64,000 nucleotides of DNA from Candidula unifasciata (Eukaryota > Mollusca > Gastropoda > Stylommatophora > Geomitridae). The position numbers and the translations under genes were made by a program. How positions within the stretch are numbered: the stretch's first letter is position 1; each line of letters starts with the position of its first letter. The notes under the pieces are model-generated. The model saw nothing but the letters and a program-made list of their open reading frames with translations. It was not told the DNA's origin and did not search any database. The stretch is taken from the NCBI GenBank assembly GCA_905116865.2, contig CAJHNH020008546.1:453273-517272 (forward strand). The letters run 5' to 3'. Below, piece by piece: positions 23,093 through 31,390 of the stretch.

Positions 23093-23679
23093 TCACAACA
23101 GTACGCAGGTTTTGCTGTGAAGTGGCAAGCGTCCCATGTCCCCACCTCGACCACCTCTGATGAGATGGTTCACGTACCCAGGCTGTTCGCTAAATTTAAT
23201 TAAATTTCCCGGATCTTTCCAGGCAATATCCGGTAAATTACTTGCATTGTCTTGAAAGGTCAACTGATCAGCAAAAGACACGCCACTGTCAAGGTCGGTG
23301 CTACTGACCCGAGACGTATTTTTGATCAGTTTGCGAGAGGGTGGTGTTCTTTCCGGTGACCTCGATGTTTCCTTGAACTGTGCACTTTCAACTTTAGAAG
23401 AATGGTTGTTAATGATATCTTGAGGTTTTTCTTTTACTATATAAACCTTGTTTTTACATTCGTTATTCTTTTTACTATCGTTGTCTCTGACACCAATGTT
23501 ACTGCTGTTCGTAAACTGAATGTTGGGACAGACACCGTCCTTGATTGATTTTTGAGTAGTTGTGTCTACACATTTGCCAGGTTCGTTGTTGCCGAGCACA
23601 CTGGTATGCTTGTTGTTGGATGGAATCGTGTTTGGTAGCTCCCGGGCATAGCCATTTTGTAGACTGGCAATGGCTCTTC
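23093..23679 (-). CDS. GUCY1B2: Guanylate cyclase beta-2-like, last coding exon: hydrophilic tail and CaaX box
   Basis: Acceptor TTGAAACCAG (AG at 23681-23680). Starts with 2 nt completing Gly, then 194 codons and TGA at 23095-23093. The tail is rich in Ser, Asn, Lys and Asp, with no predicted domain. It includes a 'KNNECKNKVYIVKEK' patch and an 'SRSPERTPPSRK' patch (possible proline-directed phosphorylation sites), and ends SKTCVLL. CVLL fits the CaaX rule; Leu in the last position favours geranylgeranylation by GGTase-I. Isoprenylation would hold the enzyme at membranes. At about 195 residues the tail is longer than the ~86-residue extension I recall for rat beta-2. Confidence 0.85.
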
Positions 23680-23795
23680 CTGGTTTCAAACAGAACACAG
23701 CATTAATTTGATTAGCTCAATCATTAGGAAATTCTTGATGTAACTTTAGGTTATTGAAATATTAGGAGAAATAAATACAAATGTACATAATGACA

Positions 23796-24062
23796 CTGGA
23801 CACCGACGTGGTGAGCGGCTAGACGTTCGCGTGCGGATCGGAAGGTCGTCGGTTCGCTCCCTGGCAGAGCCAGACTTTTTCAAAATTGAGCTTGACCCCC
23901 AGGTCGACACAGTCTTGAGTGGGCACCGAGTGCAGTCCCGGGAAGTAAAGACGGCTGGCGTGATAATGACCACATCACTCATCTTGTGCCGATTAGGCTA
24001 TAAAAATATAGGTCTAGCCCTATATGCCCTATACATCTAGAGGCGTGGGAAAGAGACCTTTA
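23796..24062 (+). repeat. SINE-A, near full-length
   Basis: Head 'gacgtggtgagcggctagac', B-box-like 'ggtcgtcggttcgctccc', full body, tail 'ctagaggcgtgggaaagagac'. Lies in the last intron of the cyclase gene, antisense to it. Confidence 0.88.
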
Positions 24063-24065
24063 CTT

Positions 24066-24600
24066 ACTAGTTACTACCGTGGTGTAGAAACTACACGCTC
24101 GCCTTGGGTACGGAGGTTGTAGATTCAAATTCGCATCGAGCCGAATTTTTTTTTTCTTTAACAAATGACCATGGCTCTCAGGTCGATTCAGCCCAAAATG
24201 GGTAGCCGGTAAAGTTCTGTGAAGTAAGGGCGGTCGTCGTAATGCTAAACACATCACACACCTAGTGCCGATTGGTCTATAAAAATAGGTATATGACTAT
24301 ATGTCGGCTCTGTGGCTAAGTCGATGCGAACGCTTCGTAATGCCGGGATGCCGGGTACGATCCCAGTTGCAGGCCATGTGCCTTGCGTTGGTTTCGACAG
24401 AGGTATCAAGAAAGCCGACCGTCCAGAAGCAATGGCAAACTACTGGACGTAAATTTGCCTAGAAAAACCACACAACAGCCCCTGGCTGAGGGGTTGGTTC
24501 TGCAACGTCCTGTAAAGGATACGCAACTAATCTATATGACTATATGCCCAGTTCGCTAAAGGACGATGAACAAAAGGGTCCTTTACTTAGACACACTCAA
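24066..24600 (+). repeat. SINE-A copy split by a nested SINE-B
   Basis: Head and body at 24066-24303. The tail 'gcccagttcgctaaaggacg' to 'gggtcctttacttag' resumes after the SINE-B insertion at 24546-24600. Confidence 0.85.
24304..24532 (+). mobile_element. Full-length SINE-B with 14-bp target site duplication
   Basis: Head 'tggctaagtcgatgcgaacg' (A-box-like) and 'gggtacgatccca' (B-box-like, canonical in other copies). Body 'ccttgcgttggtttcgacag', 'aagccgaccgtccagaagca', tail 'cgtcctgtaaaggatacgca'. Flanked by exact copies of tatatgactatatg at 24290-24303 and 24533-24546, which fixes the ends and a length of about 229 bp. A clear retroposition event. Confidence 0.9.
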
Positions 24601-24603
24601 AGT

Positions 24604-24642
24604 ATTAGCAGATCCCAAAAAAAAAAAAAAAAAAAAAAAAAA
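24604..24642 (+). repeat. Poly(A) run
   Basis: About 26 A residues after 'gcagatccc', possibly the tail of an otherwise unrecognised insertion. Confidence 0.6.
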
Positions 24643-24679
24643 CTTGTAGTTACAATGAGTATTCTTAAACGTTAAATGT

Positions 24680-24845
24680 TGAGTAAACAATCGACATCAC
24701 AGAAATCGGGACATTCCTATAAGTGCTCCGTCCTGATCTTCAGCAGCAAGCGAATAGTTCCAATTCCGATGGCACCAGTAACTGTCTGACCGTATAACCG
24801 TCTCGTATTTTCCTAAAACCTTTAATGTACGACTAAACAGATGCG
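24680..24845 (-). repeat. LINE 3'-end fragment (RNase H-bearing family)
   Basis: Matches the 3' ends at 29890-30110 and 34525-34660: 'tcgacatcacagaaatcggg', 'cctgatcttcagcagcaagc', 'tggcaccagtaactgtctga'. Confidence 0.7.
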
Positions 24846-24879
24846 GTGCCCGGAAGAATCAGAAGGGGGAGGGGAGTTT

Positions 24880-25645
24880 CGATTCTAAATATGGGGGGAG
24901 GGGGAAATGTTGATCCTAAAAATGGGGGAGGGAAATGTTGATCATAAAAATGGGGGGGGGGGGAGAGGGGAATGTTGATCATAAAAATGGGGGGAGGGAA
25001 ATGTTGATCTTAAATGGGAGGAGGGAAATATTGATCTTAAAAATGGGGGGAGGGAAATGTTGATCCTAAAAATGGGGACGGGAAATGTTGATCCTAAAAA
25101 TGGGGGGAGGGGAAATGTTGATCCTAAAAATGGGGGAGGGAAAATGTTGATCCTAAAAATGAGGGGAGGGAAATGTTGATCCTAAAAATAGGGGGGGGGG
25201 GGGAAGGGGAATGTTGTTCATAAAAATGGGGGGGGGGAGATGGGGAATGTTAATCCTAAAAATGGGGGGGGGGGAGGGGGAATGATAATCATAAAAATTG
25301 TGGAGGGGGAATTTTAATCCTAAAAATGGGGGGGGGGGGGAGGGGGGGGAATGTTGATCATAAAAATTGTGGAGGGGGAGTGTTGAACCTAAAAATGGGG
25401 GAGGGAAATGTTGATCCTAAAAATGGGGGAAGGGGAATGTTGATCCTAAAAATGGGGGGAGGGGAAATGTTGATCCTAAAAATGGAGGGGGGGGGGGGGA
25501 ATGTTGATCCTAAAAATGGGAGGGGGGGGGGGAATGTTGATCCTAAAAAATGGGAGAAGGGGGAATGTTGATTCTTAAAAATGGGGAGGGGGAAAGTTGA
25601 TCCTAAAAATGGGTAGGGGGGGGGTGGGGAAGAATGTTGATCCTT
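24880..25645 (+). repeat. G-rich minisatellite, ~30-bp units, about two dozen copies
   Basis: Units consist of 'aatgttgatcctaaaaatg' followed by a G tract of 4-14 with a few A. Length variation is almost all in the G tracts. The plus strand can form G-quadruplexes; the cyclase transcript is C-rich here. Intronic (26670-23680). Confidence 0.95.
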
Positions 25646-25914
25646 ACCGACGCTTACCTGGTGGTCTGAATGTCCTGTATTCGAATCCTTACGTGAAGCT
25701 TTATTTTAAAATTGTTTTATAGTTTTATTGCCAGCGTCTTTTAGACCAGTTTGGCTACCTATATTTGATTTTTCAGTATATTTTTGCATGTGTTGTTTGG
25801 GGGTCTAACAGTTTATTATTGCCTGTTATGACTTGTAAGACATGCAGGCAGAAAGACAGACAGAAAGACAGAGGGACAGATGATTCTCCTTCATAGAGTT
25901 CAACCTATGTAAGG

Positions 25915-26115
25915 TCCGGTGGAAAATTCTGGTTGTTTGTCCACTTCTGGACTTTAGTCTTGTACCAGAAGTTTTGGTGCACATCCGTTCTACAGATCTT
26001 ACCTTACTGCTGGTTCTTCAAGTGTCAGGCAAATGGGCTCCTGCCTCAGACGAATAAGCCCTAATTAGTCGCTTTTACGACATGCTTATTCGTGAATCAG
26101 TGTATCTATTCGCCC
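25915..26115 (+). repeat. Rep-F copy
   Basis: 'gtccggtggaaaattctgg', 'gttgtttgtccacttctgg', 'ttttggtgcacatccgttct', 'cttttacgacatgctta', 'cagtgtatctattc'. Confidence 0.75.
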
Positions 26116-26189
26116 CCCCCCCTTCCCAACCCAAATGGGGCATCTGAGTCCGCACAGGAAGTACAGATGATCGAACAACCAAACAGGTT

Positions 26190-26408
26190 TCCTTCACAGT
26201 AGGTTACAGAAGCAACCCTAGCATTGTTTTGGCTGCTGTGGTTTTGCTTGGCAAATTTTCCGTTCAGCAGTTTTCGATTGCTTCAACGGTCAAGTCTCGG
26301 TATAACTATCGAAACCAACGCTGGACAAATAGTCCAAGGCTGGGATCGAACCCGGCATTCCGGCATTACTAAGCGCGTGCGCAACGCATAAGCCACAGAC
26401 GCAGGTAA
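26190..26408 (-). repeat. SINE-B copy, diverged
   Basis: Minus orientation from 'aagcaaccctagcattgttt' through 'gaaaccaacgctgg' and 'gctgggatcgaacccgg' (B-box-like complement) to 'cataagccacagacgcagg'. Confidence 0.82.
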
Positions 26409-26414
26409 CAGCAT

Positions 26415-26640
26415 TTAAAGTTGGTTGCGTATCCTTTACAGGACGATGCAGAACCAACACTAGCATTTTTTGACTGTTGTGGTTTAACAAATATTAACAG
26501 TTATCTATTTGTTCTCTTTTCCTCCTCCTCCTTCTTCTTCTTCTTTTTCTTCTTTTTCTCCTTCTTCTCCTTCTTCTCCTTCTTCTCCATCTTCAGGAGA
26601 AATTTACGCCTAAGCCACAGACGCCTACAACAGCATACAC
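26415..26640 (-). repeat. Second SINE-B, with a CTT tract in the middle
   Basis: Tail 'gttgcgtatcctttacagg' to 'gactgttgtggttt' (26421-26485) and the extreme head 'taagccacagacgcc' (26611-26625) flank a 75-bp CTT/CTC tract (26518-26595). Confidence 0.65.
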
Positions 26641-26670
26641 AGTATAAGAAGTAAGAAAAGAAAGTACTAC

Positions 26671-26852
26671 CTAGTGGATTCCGGGAAACATTGCTTCTGT
26701 CTCTGGCAAACGGAAGAGCACAATGTTCGTCGTTCGGCTCCGGCATCATCTTGTCCTCCCTGCCGATCAGGAAGTAAGTTCTCATGACTCCCTTCCCTTT
26801 GACGTTAACCTCCCCTCGGTCTCTGCAGATGTAGCCGTGGCCTCGGATTAAT
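26671..26852 (-). CDS. GUCY1B2: Guanylate cyclase beta-2-like, exon 9: end of cyclase domain
   Basis: Acceptor TTCTTGTTGCAG (AG at 26854-26853); donor CTAG|GTAGTA. One nt (completing Glu), 60 codons, 1 nt. Reads LIRGHGYICRDRG, then EVNVKGKGVMRTYFLIGRED. The 'RG-x-V-x-VKGKG-x-M-x-TYFL' block closes the class III cyclase fold and is found in nearly all metazoan guanylate cyclases. The remaining ~25 residues (MMPEPNDEHCALPFARDR and on) begin the variable tail. Confidence 0.92.
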
Positions 26853-26861
26853 CTGCAACAA

Positions 26862-27075
26862 GAAAAACAGATTGAATGATTTGGTCATGTAACAAAATTG
26901 ACGACAGAGAAAGCATCACAAAGATGTTATTCAGATACAACAGCAACAGACCCAGAGGTCGATCATGCAGTATACAAACCGCGGAAATGACGGAGACACT
27001 TATAAGTAAGTACTTTATATGAAGCTCGTTCCAGAAATATCTTCCTGTCCTGACGCTGCGAGGCATTCCATCTAG
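26862..27075 (+). pseudogene. LINE C-terminal relic leading into a GAA tail
   Basis: 'gaatgatttggtcatgt' (FGH-like), 'cagaggtcgatcatgca' (as in 22410-22430), and an ending 'aggagtacagaaagaagaag' that passes straight into GAA repeats. Same architecture as 22340-22852. Confidence 0.55.
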
Positions 27076-27251
27076 GAGTACAGAAAGAAGAAGAAGTAAA
27101 GAAGAAGAAGAAGAAGAAGAAGAAGAAGAAGAAGAAGAAGAAGAAGAAGAAGAAGAAGAAGAAGAAGAAGAAGAAGAAGAAGAAGAAGAAGAAGAAGAAG
27201 AAGAAGAAGAAGAAGAAGACGACGAAGAAGAAGAAGAAGATGGAGGAGGAG

Positions 27252-27283
<32 letters not shown>

Positions 27284-27377
27284 AGAAGAAGAAGAAGAAG
27301 AAGAAGAAGAAGAAGAAGAAGAAGAAGAAGAAGAAGAAGAAGAAGAAGAAGAAGAAGAAGAAGAAGAAGAAGAAGAA

Positions 27378-27424
<47 letters not shown>

Positions 27425-27560
27425 AGAAGAAAATGAAAAAGAAGAAGAAAAAGAAAAAGAAGAAAAAGAAGAAGAAGAAGAAAAAGAAAAAGAAGAAGAA
27501 AAAGAAGAATAAGAAGAGGGAAAAGGAGAAGAAAAAGAAGAAGAAGCAGCAGCAGAAGTA
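27076..27560 (+). repeat. (GAA)n tract, ~485 bp
   Basis: Nearly pure GAA with a GAC/GGA patch at 27219-27262 and AAA-enriched units at the 3' end. Transcribed as (UUC)n in the cyclase pre-mRNA. Bases 27560-28278 hold no recognised feature. Confidence 0.97.
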
Positions 27561-28277
27561 AAATCCAATAATATATTCATTGTATATAGAAAGTTATTTT
27601 TGCTACCCCGGGGCTTCTTTCCAGTAGAACAAAAAAATAGGCGTCGGTACTCACCATAAAATGTCGGTGAAATTTGCCAGTACTCATCTCAAAGTGTATA
27701 TTACAGTAGCGCTGAAAATTATTGCACAGAAAAAGGTACCTGGACAGCACACCGTTGCGTACCCCTAGAATATATTCCCTAACGCTTCCACTCTTATTAA
27801 AAAACATATGATGTTAGATTCGAAAATAGATACCCACAATACACGGCTGACAGTTGCAAAGCTAAAGCCAGAATAGGAAATTACGCTGGTCAATAATGTA
27901 AATTAGTATTTCCCTAACTTTTCTTAGTCGCAGCACCTTTTTTCAATAAACAAATTTTCACGGCGCCCTACCCTAAGTGAAAGTATGCGCATTCGTATGT
28001 AAGAGATTTGAAAAAAAAAAAAAAATTATAAAAAAAACCTCGTGTATCTTCGAATATTTCGCGACGCCCCTGTGAAGATGTCGCGGCTTCCCGGGGCGCT
28101 ACGGCGTACAGTTTGAGAATCACTGATATAAATGATACAGAGGTCATGCTGATCACATAAACAATCAAGCTGTCGACTGGCTTTAAGATACTTTTAGCTA
28201 GGGCATATTATCAACCCCTCCCCCTTTTCCCCACTCTTAACAACAAAAAAAGAAACAGGCATTTGATCTCACCGCTC

Positions 28278-28548
28278 CTCACAATGCGTCTTTAGGCGTA
28301 TTGGGCATATGGGAGCTAGACCTATTTTTTATAGACCAATCGGCAAATGAAGAGTGAGGTCAGCATCACGCCGGCCGCCTTTACTTCCCAGGACTGCACC
28401 TGGTACCCACTCAAGGCTGGGTCGAATTGGAAGCCAGGGTCATTTATGGAGAAAAAAAAAAAGAGTCCGGCCCCCGCCAGGGAGCGAACCCACGACCTTC
28501 CGATCCGCAGGCGAGCGTCTAGCCACTAGACCACGGCGGCTCCATATA
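28278..28548 (-). repeat. SINE-A, full-length
   Basis: Minus orientation from 'gcgtctttaggcgtattggg' to the head complement 'ctagccactagaccacggcg'. B-box complement 'gggagcgaacccacgacc' at 28479-28496. Sense to the cyclase gene. Confidence 0.9.
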
Positions 28549-28722
28549 ACTCTAGCGCTGAACTAAAAAGGATTCAACAAGAAAGATGCCAATACTGCGC
28601 ACGGTTGCGTAGCTCAAGAGAATAGAAGCCCTGCATCTAGCTCATACGCCCGACGAACTAGTAACGTAAAAAGCCCCTCTGAGTTTTTATTGAAAAAAGG
28701 TGCCAGAACACATTAAACATAC

Positions 28723-28877
28723 TCAAAAGTCTCTGTACTGATATGGATCCTCCCAGGCACGGCGTGACTTTCCATGCGAGACGCTGTGTTGACCGTGTCT
28801 CCGAATAAGCAGTAGCGGGGCATCTTGACTCCAACCACACCTGCCACCACGGGACCAGAGTGGGTGCCGACACGAAT
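28723..28877 (-). CDS. GUCY1B2: Guanylate cyclase beta-2-like, exon 8: catalytic Cys, Asn, Arg
   Basis: Acceptor TTCCCGCTACAG (AG at 28879-28878). Donor TTTTGA|GTATGT is preferred over TAT|GTTTAA because it alone keeps phase with the next exon and is the stronger site. 51 codons + 2 nt. Reads [16 protein letters not shown], then [19 protein letters not shown], then [10 protein letters not shown] in RYCLFG recognises the guanine base; N and R in NTASR stabilise the transition state. The [13 protein letters not shown] loop packs against the active site. Confidence 0.95.
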
Positions 28878-28975
28878 CTGTAGCGGGAACACCAACATCA
28901 GAATGGAAATTATAAAACCTACCTTGTATATGGAGACTACAAAACCCACATTCGATATAGAGATTGTAAAACCCA

Positions 28976-29572
28976 CAGAAGAAGAAGAAAAAGAAAAAAA
29001 AAACAGAAGAAGAAGATGATGATAAAGAAAAAGAAGAAGAAGAAGATGAAGAAGAAGAAGAAGAAGAAGAAGAAGAAGAAAAGAGGATGATGGAGAAGAA
29101 AAAGATGATGAAGAAGAAGAAGGAAAGGAGGAGGAGAAGAAGAAGAAGAAGAACAAGAGGAAGAAGAAGAAGAAGAAAAAGAAGAAGATGATGATGATGA
29201 AGATGATGATGATGATGATGAAAAAGAAGAAGAAGAAGAAGAAGAAGAAGAAGAAGAAGAAGAAGAAGAAGAAGAAGAAGAAGAAGATGATGATGATGAT
29301 GGTGATAATAATGATGATGATAATGATGATGATGAAGAAAAAGAAGAAGAAGAAGAAGAAGAAGAATAAGCAGAAGAAGAAGAAGAAGAAGAAGAAGAAG
29401 AAGAAGAAGAAGAAGAAGAAGAAGAAGAAGAAGAAGAAGAAGAAGAAAAAGAAGAAAAGAGGATGATGGAGAAGAAGAAGATGATGATGAAGGAGGAAAG
29501 GAGGAGGAGGAGAAGAAGAAGCAGAAAAAGAAGAAGAAGAAGCAGGAGGAGGAAAAGGAGAGAAGAAATAAT
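28976..29572 (+). repeat. (GAA)n/(GAT)n compound tract filling most of an intron
   Basis: About 600 of the 772 intron bases between exons 7 and 8 are GAA, GAT and GGA triplets. On the sense strand this is a continuous TTC/ATC pyrimidine-rich stretch starting about 100 nt before the exon 8 acceptor. Confidence 0.95.
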
Positions 29573-29649
29573 TAATTGGTAATATCTTTTAAATGTTGAA
29601 AATGCTACTAGCTGTGACCATAACCACAAAGCAAATCAATGGCAGCAAC

Positions 29650-29796
29650 CTGTAATGGTTGTCCGGTGTCCGGAGACAGAACATAGGCAGCCTGGTTGAT
29701 CATGTCCATAGCAAAGTTGGCCACTAGTTGAGCGTGTTTGTCCGTGATATCTGGAACCCCACTGACCACCATGTAAGCGTCACCGATGGTCTCAAC
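29650..29796 (-). CDS. GUCY1B2: Guanylate cyclase beta-2-like, exon 7: catalytic Glu and second metal Asp
   Basis: Acceptor TTTCCCCTTTCAG (AG at 29798-29797); donor CAG|GTTGCT (slightly unusual at +3/+4). Exactly 49 codons, phase 0 at both ends. Reads VETIGDAYMVVSGVPD, then HAQLVANFAMDM. E of VETIGDAY recognises guanine and D binds the second metal ion. The phase-0 start 'VETIGDAY' is a common exon border in cyclase genes. Confidence 0.96.
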
Positions 29797-29889
29797 CTGA
29801 AAGGGGAAAGATAATTAAAAAACAACATTTTTGACATGAAAGCTTTTCAACGAAAGCGTACTTTTGAGTTGGGTTGAACTGAATTAAGT

Positions 29890-31390
29890 TGAATCAAGAA
29901 TTGACATCACAGCACTCAGGGCATTCCTAAGCATACCCCGTCCTCATCTTCAGCAGCCAGCGCAGAGTTCAAATACTGATGGTACCGGTCACAATCTGGT
30001 TAAAAGTCCGTCTTGCCTTTCATCTGAGTGTAGTGAGCCGACCAGAGAGACCCTCTGGTTACACCCAGGTGCCGCATTCTCTCCAGGCCATAATAATCTT
30101 CTTGCTATACTGATTCAGTTGCTTGTTCATAAAAGGCACTGACCACATCTGCCTTGTCATGTATCAATTCATCACCCAGTGGTGCGGATCCAGCCAATCT
30201 GTCTGCCTGTTCATTACCCACCACGCCGGCATAGCCTGGATAAAAGATCTAAAGTATGCTAACCACCCGTGACCTTTCCAGTGAAGCCACTCTGCTCGAA
30301 GCATCCATGTCCACACCTTTTTCAGCATGCTTTCAGAGTCTGTTACAATTACGACACGTGTAGGCATCTTGTTCTCTAGCCACTGGAGAGATGCCGTTAA
30401 CGCCTGCACCTCTATTCTCATGCTAGATTTTGTGGTGTCATATGCTGGGCTGCCTTGCACTAAAAATTTTCCATTGGCTTCCGCTACCAACCCCCGCTCT
30501 CAACACTGAGCCATCTGTATAGATAATCAGATCACCTAGGAGTGAATTGTCGTGAATCAACTGTTGGACTTCAACCTCCGTAGCACCCGCTGGCCACTCT
30601 CTGAACACCCGGCCCAATGTTATCATACCCCTACACAGGTCAGTATTCTGAGCCTGTGAACATCCGCTCTAACAATCTTGTTGTCCAAAGAATACCACAG
30701 GATTGTTGCCTTGTCTGGGTTAATTACAGCACTCATCTCTGTACACCAGTCAATCACCTTATCTACTGTTACCTGTAACTCTTCGGCTATTTGATTGCGA
30801 TCTCTCCCCTTCGTATTTACAAAAACATCGTCTGCAAATGTCAATATTCTGCCAACTCCAGGCGTTTACAGGCAGGCGATCTTGCTCGTAAAAACATTAA
30901 ATAGTACAGGTGAAATTGCAGATCCCTGTGGTAGTCCTGGAGCTATAATACATGGTTCTGAGGTCCATGAATCCAGGTGGTGAGCTACCCGGCGAGTATA
31001 CAAAACGGCTGCTATCCAGTTTACCAACCAAGGACAGACTCCCTTCGCGTAAAGGCTTTCATCAGGATAATCTGACTCTGTTGTAAGCGTCTTCTAAATC
31101 AAGTGCCACTGCCACTGTTTCCTGTCTGTTCTTTATACCTTCGAAGGTATTAAAGGCAAAAGTGGCAGCATTCCCCGGCCGGTAACTCCCCAATCCTCGT
31201 GGAAGGAGATTACTGTTCCAAAAATTCTTGTAGCTTACCCGCCACTATCTTCTCCAGCACTTTACCAAAGGTGTTTTGTAGGGTTATGATCCTAAAGCCC
31301 CCGAGTGTGGAATGATTCTTGCCAGGCTTAGGAAGTGGAACCAGGTAGCTGTGCATCCACTCTTCTGGGACTGAAGCTGTCCTTATGCTC
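29890..31390 (-). mobile_element. LINE with RT and RNase H domains, 5'-truncated
   Basis: Sense to the cyclase gene, in its intron 6. From 31390 downwards: RT words LVPLPKPGKNHSTLGGFR and LQNTFGKVLEKIVAGKLQ; the catalytic region ILTFADDVFVNTKG; INPDKATILW. RNase H follows with YTDGS (30530), MRIEVQALTA, VIVTDSESML and NEQADRLAGSAPL, so D, E, D and D are all visible. Several frameshifts and stops. 3' UTR to about 29890. Jockey/CR1-like by character; clade not certain. The 5' end is cut exactly where the 16-bp minisatellite begins. Confidence 0.88.

Noticed and set aside
28713..28722. Alternative exon 8 donor TAT|GTTTAA
   Set aside because: It leaves phase 0, which does not fit exon 9 (needs 2 nt), and it is a weak donor; GA|GTATGT fits both.
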